Assembly: GCA_034696485.1 (NCBI GenBank)
Contig: JAQIWT010000277.1
Coordinates: forward strand, 1-25,078
Reading direction: 5' to 3'
Origin: Isohypsibius dastychi
Lineage: Eukaryota; Tardigrada; Eutardigrada; Parachela; Isohypsibiidae
DNA length: 25,078 nucleotides
Positions 10,339-21,260 of the stretch are shown one piece after another. The notes under the pieces were generated by a model. The model made no database searches. It saw only the letters and a list, made by a program, of their open reading frames with translations, and had not been told where the DNA came from. The position numbers and the translations under genes are program-made. Every line of letters starts with the position of its first letter. Position 1 is the stretch's first letter.

Positions 10339-11262
10339 TAGGGAAAGTGAAACCGAAAGATCAGCTCTGGAGTTCGGTTCAAGTTCGGTTCCAGTTCAAG
10401 TTGAACAAGTTGTAGCAAGTTGTTCGGTTATGAATTTGTTCGAAAGTTTCAGTCAGTTCGCACCCACTTGCTATGGTCATATTTAAAAATATCGTTTTGA
10501 AACATGCTGAATTGTTTGTTGTTCAAAGTTGTTCGAAATTGTTATCGAGGTTTAATAATTAGGTTTAGTTAAGGTTCAGTTAATTCCAGGTTGTTAATTG
10601 TTCATGCAGTAATCAAGTAATTTTCGGATTATCCGACGATTCGAGCTGGCGATAACTGTTTTGTTTCTGCGGAATACGCAAAAACGGAATTTTGCACATT
10701 ATGATATGGATTCCGCAAAAACAAAATTTGCACATTATGATATGGATAATATGTATTCAATATGTATCATTTTTTTTTTCATGCAACTGATTTCTCTTTT
10801 TTTGAATTTTGTAAAGTTTGAAGGAATTGAGACAGCAAACAAAATTAACTCGGTTTTGGGAAATTTTACAAGCACACAGACAGCAATTAGGGAACAGGTG
10901 GTCCACCATTCTTCTAGCTAGATTCCCTTGGTTAAATAAAGTGTCAGGCCCTCCATTGATGATTAGGACACAGTTTCGGTTTATGTTCATAGCGAGTCAT
11001 TCTTATAGCGAGGAGACTCAGTACTACATTGAAAGGTGAGATGCTGGCCCGTGGCTCCTTCCTTTCAGGTTTATAATCGTTTTACCTTACTTACTTGGAG
11101 AGTGCGTGTCCCAAATCCTTATTTACCCTTGAACTTTACCAGAACAGAACAACTCATGTACAACCGAGAAACTTGCTTGAAACTTGATAACTTGCTACGA
11201 ACCGGCTTAATTCAACTTGTTCGAACCGTGTTCAAGTTGAGTTTCAGGTTTCACTTTCCCTA
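10339..11262. mobile_element. Non-autonomous hAT-type DNA transposon (MITE-like, 924 bp)
   Basis: The left end reads tagggaaagtgaaacc (10339-10354) and the right end is its exact reverse complement (11247-11262). The matched octamer tcatatac flanks both sides. Short subterminal motifs recur near both ends (caagtt, gttcgg, gttcgaa and complements), as expected of transposase-binding regions in hAT elements. The interior is AT-rich with no recognisable transposase, so movement would need an enzyme supplied elsewhere. Identical TIRs and a perfect duplication suggest a fairly young insertion. It sits about 205 bp upstream of the Nup58 start codon and may lie in its promoter region. The superfamily assignment is inferred from the duplication length and the TAGGG-type terminus. 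Confidence 0.88.
10677..10747. repeat. Internal direct repeat of the hAT-type element
   Basis: Two near-identical copies of about 35 bp (10677-10711 and 10714-10747) share the core tttgcacattatgatatgga. They are tandem inside the transposon interior. Such small internal duplications are common in non-autonomous elements. Confidence 0.85.
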
Positions 11263-11270
11263 TCATATAC
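11263..11270. repeat. Right copy of 8-bp target-site duplication (tcatatac)
   Basis: This is an exact copy of 10331-10338, immediately after the right terminal inverted repeat. Confidence 0.9.
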
Positions 11271-13407
11271 TGGTATTAGTTAACTTCGTGTGACCTTTGG
11301 TTTCTGGTTACGGAAATATTTGCCCCGCAAACAACTCGCCTTGCTGATAGTTTTCTCATCATAATTTCAGATTTTCGGCTTCGGATTAGTCACAGCTCTT
11401 TGTTTTAATTGTTTTGATTTATCTTCCGGTCGGGTGTCTGGGTTCGTCAGTTTGTTTGGTGATCAACCGGAAGTTGAGCGAAGACAAAAAGCGTTTTTGT
11501 TTTCGTGCTTTGGGGAAAAATTTGCTTTTACGTAACATCATTAACTTAGCTCAGGAATGAAATATTAAACATCTGAACAAGTCGCCCATTCCAGCCAACA
11601 TGGGAGCATTTTTCAAAGAATAAACACGTCAATTCGCCAGACAGTTGTAATTAGTTTCTTCCTCCCAGCCAGCTCATTTACACAACTTATTCAACAGAAC
11701 GTTACCGAAACAAGTTTTTTATGGCACTTGCCCGGTGGAAAAACCAGAAAAAAATTGTAGAAATATTAGACAAAATTGTAATTAAAATCGAAAATCGGTT
11801 GAAAAACATGTGTGTTTTAATATTTTATGGTTTGAAGTAGCAGGCATTATTTAACAATGTGTTCTTTGACTCATCAAAAGGATGCGCATTCAGAGTTTTA
11901 TATTTTTTCTTGACCTTTTAAAGCTTTGAAAAACTTAGATTCAAGATCAGTGCTGTTTTAAAATTTGATCGATTCTTTTATTCTCCGATTTTCCGTCGAC
12001 AGATTATAGAAATTTATCTAAAGCATAATTCTAGATCAGCTGAAAAACAATGTTAATCATTTGCGTCTGAACTGGCCTGAGAGATGCGATGCATGTATCT
12101 TGTCAAGCAAATTAGGACAAATATTTTAGTCTGGGCCATTTCTCTCAACAAACTAATTTTTGTGATAGCAACCAGCCACACTGCGCACAAATATTCACAG
12201 TCTGACAGTTCGACGCGCTAAGAAGATCCAAATTAACTTTCCGCTCCTGACAGCCCAGTTCCAATCCGAATTCAGAATGAAAGAATGTAGCCTGATATTT
12301 GCGGAAGCTTATTTGTAGAAGCAAGAAATTTGTTTTAGAAGATTCAGTTACTCTGTGAAATTCAATCATGGTTTCCGGGTAGAAATGTCTGAAATGTAAA
12401 TAACTAATTTTGCGATTGTAGAATAAAGTACATATAAATTCTTTTGCATGACTCCATATCTGTTGTTCCGGGAGAATCTATTCAGAAGCCATGTTTTCAT
12501 GATTGCAATTCAAAAAAATTAGAGAATTTGGAATTTTTGTATTTTCTGAGCACGTTCTCAGAATATAAAATTTATTTTTATAACTTTTTTCGAACAGTAT
12601 TTAAAAGTCTTCATTAATGAGTAATTTTCATTTCAGAAATAGTAAGAGCTCTAAATACAAAGAGATAAATCAGTCTTGAATATTTTACTGTTACAGCATT
12701 ATCTTGACTGGGAAAACGCGATCGGTGGCTTAAAAAACCATTTGAAAATTCTCAAATGACAGACAAGCTTATTCACCTGATTTATATGTTTTGGTAAGTA
12801 ATATATGGACTCGAAGAATCGAGTTTTCATATATATTTTTTTAATAAAAAATTTTTCGGCATCGGCATACAAAATTTGGATCACGCCGGGGTGTATTTCG
12901 AATTCCGTAAAATCATCGTTCATTAAGCAATTTATGAGGATATTTTGTCGCTTATTTATTTGCAGTAAAGCAGAAGTGGCAAAAAAACGAACATGTCTTC
13001 CCTAGCGATGGTTCTTTTCAGAAGTACCGGTAACAGCAAATTTCAAAAACGTGATCAATCTCCAAGAAAAAAAGTCGTTGAACTTCCTGCTCCCCCACAA
13101 AGAAATCAGGATACGCGGAAATCATGCGAGAAAAAGGATATCTGCCAATGAAAGGACTCGCGTTAATGGTGCGAGTTCAAATTTAATCGAGAAGCATTTG
13201 ACAGCATGTTCCTGATTAATAGCTGGCTATAATAACCAACCCCGCCAGCATAAAACAAAACCCATAAATTACAGCTCCAGTCAGCTTGACTTTTCCTTCC
13301 GTGAATTCGCCAATCCAGATTCTCCAACTTTCATTCCTCGAAACGTACTTCCAGGCAGAAAGAATCGTGAACCATGATCACTGGATTATTTTGCGTTGGA
13401 AAATGAC

Positions 13408-14374
13408 TTAAGGTGACTGGACTAACCATGTAATTTGTGGCGAACCCAAAAAAACGATTTTGACCGCATTTTGTAGGCCGTATTTTTCTATACAAAACTG
13501 TTATTGAAAAAACACTTTTGTTTCCCTCAAACGTCCCCTGCGAATTTTGAGAAATCTTCGCGAAAAAGCCCGCTGAAATTCAGAAGATTTTGTCCAGATT
13601 GGACGCGGGCATCTTCATGTTTTCATTTACTGCGCAAACTTGGTTCTAGTTTTATGCTCTTGATCTTTCCAATTCAACCATTACAGACAAAGCCAAATCA
13701 GAAGAAAAGAAACATCGAGAGAGAGGTGCTAATTGAAATGTGATTGCTCTTGCCGTCCATGAAACACAATAAACCGAGTGGTCAGCGATCAAAACGGGCA
13801 CCGGGCCCGGGCCAAACTGGCCCCTGTTGACTGGTCAGCCAGGGAGGCAGAATGAGATCGGCTGTAGCCCCCATTATTTCAAAAGCAAAATTTCCCATGG
13901 TTTTAATTCATTTTAAATTCATTTTGTGGAAGCAGTTTTTTTGCGTAACTGCAACGTGGAACTTAAGCAATTGCGTGCAAAAGCCTATGCGTTGATTAAA
14001 ATGAAAAAATTCAGGTGCTCAGATCAATGCATTCGAAACCGCAGTTCATATTTCAACCTTAGCTAAAGTCACCGAGTTATAAAAACGAAGAATCTGACTG
14101 TAAGCTATTGTTCATTGACTTTTAGTCGTTTGAAAGAGATGTTAACCGGCAAAATCCGATAATTACATGAATTATAAATGCGATCGAAAGTTTTCGGATA
14201 AAAATATCGATTTGTGGCCAACTGACCGCGCGCTCGCGCAAACAGTTCAAAAGTTTCAGAACTTTATCGTTTCTACATTCTGAAAAAGTCGTGAAAATAA
14301 CTTCATCGAAGACATTTCATGACAAAAATTTTTAAAATGTGAAATTCCTCCAAAGTGGATACCAGTCACCTTAA
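13408..14374. mobile_element. Possible TTAA-flanked non-autonomous element (weak)
   Basis: TTAAggtgactgg at 13408-13420 is mirrored by ccagtcaccTTAA at 14362-14374, giving a 959-bp interior with 9-bp inverted ends and TTAA on both sides. TTAA duplications are typical of piggyBac-type elements. The inverted repeat does not extend cleanly beyond 9 bp and there is no transposase. A 13-bp inverted match at this spacing could occur by chance in a window of this size, so this is a lead rather than a firm call. Confidence 0.3.
13809..13823. other. GC-rich perfect hairpin in AT-rich surroundings
   Basis: gggcca-aac-tggccc forms a 6-bp stem with a 3-base loop. It lies in a short GC-rich islet (about 13795-13850) containing ccgggcccgggcc, with flanking direct copies of tggtcagc (13779 and 13832). 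The base composition is clearly unlike the surrounding sequence. Confidence 0.6.
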
Positions 14375-15083
14375 AAAATCACAGTCATCCTACGTTTTGT
14401 ATCTCGGAAAATAAACAGTATGCACTCGTTCAGTTTAAGGGAAGATGAAACGAAAATCGTTTGATTACCGACATCTTTATCCTTTTTTAATAACAAACCT
14501 CAGACTGCTTTGACCGAACTGCGAACTATGGATCGAAAAGTAATGTGAGAAAGTTTTTGAAGGTCAATAACATCCAGAACAAAAATGGGAGAAAGCCACT
14601 TGAAATAAAAAAAACTCTCGAGACGGGAAAAACAAAATATATGTTTTCTGGTGAATCCACTTGTTCAGACTATCCACGTTATACGTCTCCACATCGCTCC
14701 ACGTATGCTTCCTTCCGGATTCATGTAAATTTCCTGTTTGATTAAAATGTATAAAGTTGTTTCAATAGTGTTTATAAATTTTTTTCCAGCTTCATTTTAA
14801 TTTTGAAAACTGCTTTGCTAAGGGACCTATTCTTTAGTTGCCGTTATCGCTTCAGTTCAGTTCATATTGCTGCAACAGTAATGACCTTTCCCGACTTATT
14901 TTCAAACACCGAACAAAAACAATCGGCGACATTTAACCCGCACTCCCGTTTGCATAATCCAAGTATTGACACACAACCAGATTAAATCCTCCAATCCTGC
15001 CGGAAAGTTCTCTGATCCTGCGAGTCGCGAGGAAAAGAGGTCCGTCCGATGCTAATCGCAAAGTGAAGAAGTTGAGCCTCTCT

Positions 15084-15091
15084 TGACGTCA
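15084..15091. promoter_or_regulatory. Consensus cAMP response element TGACGTCA
   Basis: This is a full palindromic CRE octamer, the binding site of CREB/ATF bZIP factors, about 1.7 kb upstream of the K2P start codon in a moderately GC-enriched stretch. The motif is certain; function is not shown by sequence alone. Confidence 0.4.
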
Positions 15092-15994
15092 CGAAAATCC
15101 TAAGTGGCCTAGAACTGTAAAATAAGAGGACCGAGAGAGCGCTCTTCCGTTCTTGTTAATGTTGTTGATGCAAATTGAACTCTTGCTTACTTACAACTCA
15201 TTTTACTACCCCGAATTGTCCTCCACATGGCCAAAATCATAATTCGCCCAGCTGGCTTGGGTTTTTGACGTGGAAAGGCTGTCTGGATTTGAGGTTGAGG
15301 CAGAATCGTTTAGCATCTCTGTCAAAAAAGCGCGATAGGAGGCCGGACGGAAAGGTCATGGCTTTCCGGTCAGAGGAGCATACGCTGCGCATTGCGGTGT
15401 TTTCCTTTCAACGAGCCGGGTTTATTTCTGGAAGCATGAATGGTGCATTAAAGTAATAGCTGAATTTCTAATGCCTCGATTATAAAAAATAAAAAAAATG
15501 ATTTCGTTGTGCAAGATATTGCCAAGTGCGTTTTACCCAAAATTCGAACCAAAATTCACAAATGTCCTAAATGTCATGCTGTATAAAAATCATCACAAAA
15601 TAAAGAAGCATATGGAGGAATCCATCGGACTCATATTTTAGAATGAAGTGTCTGTAGAAAAACGGCTCTAAACAGGAGCAAGAACACGAGCAATCTCAGT
15701 GGGTTTCGATTTAAAGAAAAGAATCACGAGCATTGCTTTGACCAGTATTTTGTTGAAGACTAAATAAACATTCTCATGGAATTTTTTGGCGATTTTTAGC
15801 CGGCGATTTTTTTTATGCAAAGAAACTGCAGCAGATTTTTGATATGAAAAGAAACTGAAAAAAGAATTAGGCAGATAATTATTATGGATCCGTAAATATT
15901 CAAATACTGATGTCAAAATTGAGCATAATTACTGAAATACAATTTAAATTATCTATGGTATTATTTACTGCGTTTTGAACATAAGCATTCTATG

Positions 15995-16029
15995 TCACAT
16001 ATATGTGATACAATATACTGTACAGTATA
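15995..16029. other. Two adjacent perfect palindromes
   Basis: tcacatatatgtga (15995-16008) and tatactgtacagtata (16014-16029) are both perfect palindromes, 14 and 16 bp, separated by 5 bp. They could form a paired cruciform or bind dimeric factors. They lie about 720 bp upstream of the K2P start codon. Confidence 0.6.
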
Positions 16030-16751
16030 AAGTATTTGAGCAGAGCCGCTCGTGAGTTTTTTATCAGATTTCGAGAAAATATTTGGTTGGATAAAAAACT
16101 CGAAAAGATAATAAGCAAACTGATCAATTAGTCAGGAAGACAAATAAAAACCGCAGAGAATGATCGCCTGTCAAGCTCGTCAAGCTGGTAAATGTTGATG
16201 GATGATTCGTACCTGGCTGGCACGTATATATCTCATAAACGCAAATATACTCAAACCCCCATTCTCTTGTCATTTAAATTAGAACGACTAAAATCGACGA
16301 TGAAATATAAAGTGCACATCTTTTTTCCCTCATCCAATTCCCCGAGCGCATCAATCCCCCATTTAAAGACGAAAAAAGTCCGTCCCACATTTTTCAACGC
16401 GACGCCCAACCAACCGGCTTCTCTGGAGGAAAAACCAAGAAATCTTTTGCGTATACCCGACTCCGACTCGAGAGCTCAAGCTGTAAAGGAATCCTTTTTG
16501 ATTGCAAAAGATAAATCCGTCCGCTGAACATGTTGACAGTGTGGCGACATTTCCGTGCAACCCGAAAAGTGATCGGTGCATGTTGCTTGTGAGAAAAACT
16601 CGCGCTCTCTTTATATTCTTCATGGCATCCATTTTCATCAGATTTTTTCTTCCACCGGGTTGAAAAAATCGGACCATGCGGAGTGATATTTTTTTCCGGA
16701 AAAGAGTGTGATTTTTTTCCGTTGTTCGGGGATTTTTTGGTTGCGGGGAAA

Positions 16752-19473
16752 ATGCGGAAATTCTCGGCGAATGACAAGTGTATGAAATGTCGATATTACT
16801 GCAAGAAATTTATTGCCTTTCTTTTCTCCCATATCGGATTATGTGGATTGGTAGTTGCCTATGTCATCCTTGGGGCCATCACTTTTCACTATTTAGAGGT
16901 GAGATTATCGATGTGATCCTGAGCTGAAAGGCCGATTTTAATTGCCGGTGTGCGTGGATGCAGATTTGAAACGGATATCCTTTCAGGCGCTTCGTTTTCA
17001 TCCCAGATTTTATTTCGCGGAACAATTTTGCTTGATTTCCGGGATTATTTTTGATGATCTAGATTTTCGGCCACTTAGGTTAAATAGGCGTCCAGAAAAA
17101 CAATGCTCGCCATTTCTAGCATTTTTCTGTTTGCCAGTTATGCTTTATTTTGAGTAACATACACGATTAATTTGATAAAAAGACTGAAGCATTGTATTCG
17201 TTTGCATTTTGATTTTCAGAGCATTCAAGCAGTCAATATCAAAGTAAGCGTAGAAACTAGGCTGATTACGTTTCTCAATTTTCGCTTCAAGCAGATAGTT
17301 GCCCAAAAAGATACCGGGAATGCTGCACATGGTTCCAATTTCACTCTAATCGACTTTAAAATAAAAATACAAATTATTGTAATATTTTTTGATGATTTTA
17401 TTTTAGAGTTATTTGATCGACAAAACTATTGTCTGAACTGTGCGTAGAATCCGACAAGAACAAAATTTTATTTATAAAGTGAAACTCACGCATAAATATT
17501 GGGTTGTCCTTGAATCCATAATAGCAAGATTATTTATTGGACCTCTTCTTCAAACTGCCAAATCTTATGGTATTCAACAGATGATATGTTTTATTATTTG
17601 CGGTAATTTGGGGACTGATTCGAGTTTCTGAACTTGAGATCCATTAAAAATAATCATTTTCTTAGCTTAGTAATCCAATTATTAGTCTTAATTCAATGTT
17701 CGCTTGATAAAAACGGTTTATCCAAAACGTGCTTATTGCCAAATTAAAGTCGAATTAAAGTCAACATAATGGGTATATTTCCTCAACGAATGTATTCACA
17801 ACTGAATTGATTCATTTACTTTCTTGTTAAGCTGACAAATAATTTAGCGCATCATTGATTTTCCCGCAAAGTTTACCTTATTTTCACACGCGAAACAAAC
17901 CTGACCCGCTTTCATCTGCAAACCGCAAAAATATTTCTTTGTTCACTTTCCGTAAATACCGACTCAGCCCCCGTTGTAAAATACTGGAGCGGATGAGCTG
18001 CGCATTATTCCTGACACATTAGACATATTTGTTTAGCCGAGCTGACTGAAAATGTTTGCCGCATAAAATCACTACAAGAATGTTTGATGAGGAGGATGCA
18101 AATCAATGCTTTTAAGGCTTGTGTTTTTAAAGGCCTTACTCGTGCTGTTTTATTTTATCCATTCTCTCCATTCTAGGCTCCCAACGAGCGGGAAATGAAG
18201 CGGAGAGTGCAGGAACTGCATAATGCAACCATCGAAGATCTCTGGAATATTACCCATGGGGGATCCATGGGAGATCTCAATGATCAAGTAATCTAGCATC
18301 TAATTATCCACCTGGGATATCGTGCCACATCGACGCAAATCATATCAATTATCACACATATTTTCCGACCATTAATCGTTTTCAATGAACCATTTAATTT
18401 ATAACGAAAATCAATTTTATAAACAAATTTTGTTTTATTTTCCGTTTTCGAATTCAACCAACTGAACGAACTTCTGGTAATTATAATGCGGAATATGTCG
18501 TTTATAATTTCTACAGAATCAGCAGTTTTTGCGGAGTCAGATTATTAATACAAATTATACGAATATTCTCTTTACTTTGAAACAAGAAAAATATTCTCAA
18601 CAGGAAATATTTCTCATTTTGTTTACACAATTTTATAGCATAGATTACACCTACTGAACGGTCAACCTCTCAATCGCCAATGAAGAGCTGACGCAGTTGC
18701 CACCGCTTTTCTACTTGAATTTTATATCACTGTTCAAATAACAACGACTTGCGTAATTTCATATTTAATCATTTGATTTTCGAATTGTTATGGAAATGTA
18801 ATCTGCTTTTTGAAAAAGATCCAGTATAACAAACCGAAAGAAAAACCACCGAAAGTCGTTCAGGACAACACGAACTTTCAGAACTACAATATTCTCAAAC
18901 GAAAGGTTTGATTTTGCTAAAACTGCTGAACGCAATAGTTTTTTTTTTGCTTGTTTGAGTTTCAAAAATTATTGGTATGCTTTTATTACTTGGACACGTT
19001 TGTTACAACACAAATCGAGAACAGGAATGGTTTTCAGGGAATGTTGCCTATGGACCTCAAGTTGGAGCTCAGTGATAGTCGCTCATCCGTTCGGCAGCAA
19101 TTCGAAATGGCAGCCCGGGAGACCGTTAAAGATCTATGGAATTTAACATTGGAAATGAATGTGTTATACGAGAAGAATTGGACAAGAGAAGCTCACGATC
19201 GGATATTGAAGAATCAAAAGCTGATATTTGATATTTTATTCAATTTGACCAATGGGCCGGTCAATAGTAATTCATCTGGCGATGGATTTTTATGGGATGC
19301 CAATCCGCGAGCGAAAGATCAGCTGCGGACAAAAGTCTACCGATTTGAGAAGGAGATATTACAGGAAGTTCGCCAGCATGGTTATGACGGCGATGATGAC
19401 GCCGAAGGCGGCACTGTCCAGTGGTCCGTAGCTGGTGGATTGCTTTATTCACTCACCGTTATTACAACAATTG
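16752..19473 (+). CDS. Two-pore-domain (K2P/TWIK-type) potassium channel, 5' half
   Basis: K2P channels are dimeric plasma-membrane leak K+ channels. Three exons are visible, all with compatible phases. Exon 1 (16752-16898) encodes a Cys/Lys-rich N-terminus, then TM1 (FLFSHIGLCGLVVAYVILGA) ending in the family's YLE. Exon 2a (18177-18287) encodes the start of the extracellular cap helix (APNEREMKRR... EDLWNIT). Exon 2b (19038-19473) encodes a second, similar cap start (VKDLWNLT), then EMNVLYEKNW, a long extracellular loop with several N-glycosylation sequons, the pore helix QWSVAGGLLYSLTVITTIG and a GTAAGT donor. The phase-1 donor falls inside the filter Gly codon; the next exon should begin with the rest of the Gly and then Tyr-Gly, but I do not find it in this window, so the gene continues past 25078. 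TM2-TM4 and pore 2 are absent. The start ATG has A at -3. Exons 2a and 2b look duplicated and may be alternatives. Confidence 0.85.
18177..18287 (+). other. K2P exon 2a: in-frame cassette encoding a duplicated cap-helix segment
   Basis: The 111-bp exon is flanked by TTCTAG and GTAATC, is phase 0 at both ends and encodes 37 residues, so it can be skipped or included without breaking the frame. Its product aligns with the start of exon 2b: both have a charged stretch of about 20 residues followed by DLWN(I/L)T. The expected continuation of the cap helix (NVL...NW) is present only in exon 2b. Confidence 0.65.
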
Positions 19474-21252
19474 GTAAGTCAAAAATAAGTTGCATTATTC
19501 ATTAAATCCAATTTAATCAGGAATGGAAAATCTTATTAAAAAAGAATCAAATGCGGAAAAAATATCAATTTTTATAGTGAAGGTGTTTATTATATTTTAT
19601 GTAACTCACATTACAATAAAACTATAAAAAATTGTATCATTAAAAAATTAAAAACATTATTAGTGATAAACCCGTGATTGGGCTGAACTTAAAATAACAT
19701 TAAATTCTAATTATATTCAAATGATTATTGTCTGTTTTTTGAAGCAGAATGAATCAAATAAATTTGATGAGAGAGCCTGATTTTTTTTGGTTTTGAAGGG
19801 CGAGTCAGCAATGACATAATAAAACTAATAATCAAGCGCACGTTTCCATGATTTTGTCTTATTCGTACATCATTGATTATTTGTTCAAGACAAAATGATT
19901 AAATAGCGTCGATGGTAAATAGCCGAGAATAAACCTCCTATCTCAGGGAATCATCCTAGCGGAAGTAGGGCTGATAACTGGCTTGAATGATCTGGTGGTG
20001 TTTTTTCAACTAATCGGCTACAGGCTCATCAAATACAAGCACAGTATTATTAGAGGGAAACATGACAATTACTGTTATACTCAACTTGTGATTCAGGATG
20101 GCCAAATAACATTTGCATCCCTAGCAATTCAACCAACAATGCGCCTCAATAATAATTCCAGTCAAGTCCCGTCTTTTATTTCTCCGATCAATATTGTTTT
20201 TAATGTCCGTCTTTGTGTCTCTTAAAAGAGCATCATTTGATCCTTCGTCAATAACGATTTTTAACTCCATCACCGTTTTCTTGATTTGTTTTTTTGTTAA
20301 ACACGGAAAAAAATGTTCAAACTTTATTGATTGAATGCAAAATCAATCAAACAACCAGAAGCACAAAATAAGAAAATATGCCCAGAAAATTAATCCTTAA
20401 CACGGAGAATATAATTGATCATTTCAGTTCTTAATAATTGGGATAAAAAACAGCTAAAAATTGCTAAGATAAACTGAGTTTGAAAACTAGTAACCGAATA
20501 AGGACTGTTTGAAAAAAATGAAATTGGGGAACTATTTACAAGTCACAATTTTCAAATCGTCGCAAAATCAATTCTGAGATATATTTTTCAAAAGTTTGAT
20601 TTTTTCTAACACTTTTAGGGGAAAAAATGTTTACTTCTTAGAAACATGTGGGCAACATATTTTTCCTTCTTGGAACTCAATTTTTTTGAGACAATTTTTA
20701 TATTCGAATTATTCAGGAAAAATAAATAAAGTATTTGGAAACAAAATAATTCAAGAGAGAACAATAAATAGCAAGAAAACCATCAGCTTTTTTCCGTTTT
20801 AATTCGTATACAATTTGAAGAAATATAGAACGGTAAAAATTAGCACCAAGCAAGAAACTGAGCTGTTCCAAGAAATGATTCCTTGAAGATCCGCAGCTGT
20901 GTTTTTTGATTTAATTGTTTTATTGTTGTTTCAGTTTGCCAAAAAGCAATAATCAATTAAATAATTGCTCAATAAATATATCATATTTTCCATCTACGTC
21001 AGTCGGGAGCTAATTTGAATTTAGTGACATAATATTTAAAAGGGCCGGCGTTTTCTTAGCTGGGACATTCACTCTCTCCTCTCCCCATCACTCATCATCA
21101 TCAGAAAACAGTGCTGAAGTTTAAAAGGCATACTTCGACCTCCTTCTCGCGAATATCAAGTCCCGCCGTCTCGAATAACTGAACACAGAAGCGCGCAGAC
21201 CGTAATAAGCTCCCAGAATACAACACAAATGCCCACATCGTTTTCCCTTCTT

Positions 21253-21260
21253 TGACGTCA
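21253..21260. promoter_or_regulatory. Second consensus CRE TGACGTCA
   Basis: This is an exact palindromic CREB/ATF octamer inside the putative K2P intron, in a block richer in G+C than its surroundings. It could mark an internal enhancer or promoter. Motif only. Confidence 0.35.

Larger units (their letters stand above)
11271..16751. other. Gene-poor intergenic interval upstream of the K2P gene
   Basis: About 5.5 kb without a coding region I can support. It separates the divergently arranged Nup58 (-) and K2P (+) genes, with the hAT element at its left edge. Open frames such as 13504-13743 (+), 16192-16527 (+) and 16394-16777 (-) lack family resemblance and have low-complexity composition. 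The interval holds a possible TTAA-flanked repeat element, a consensus CRE, a GC-rich hairpin and a pair of palindromes, listed separately. The last few hundred bases should contain the K2P promoter and 5' UTR; a TTTATATTC stretch lies near 16610. Confidence 0.5.

Noticed and set aside
10661-11293. Open frames inside the hAT-type element as transposase fragments
   Set aside because: They contain no catalytic motifs or hAT dimerisation features; they are small and differ in frame, so the element is judged non-coding.
16394-16777. 127-codon minus-strand frame upstream of the K2P gene
   Set aside because: It has low-complexity Lys/Ser/Phe composition and no family features, and it overlaps the K2P start codon region.
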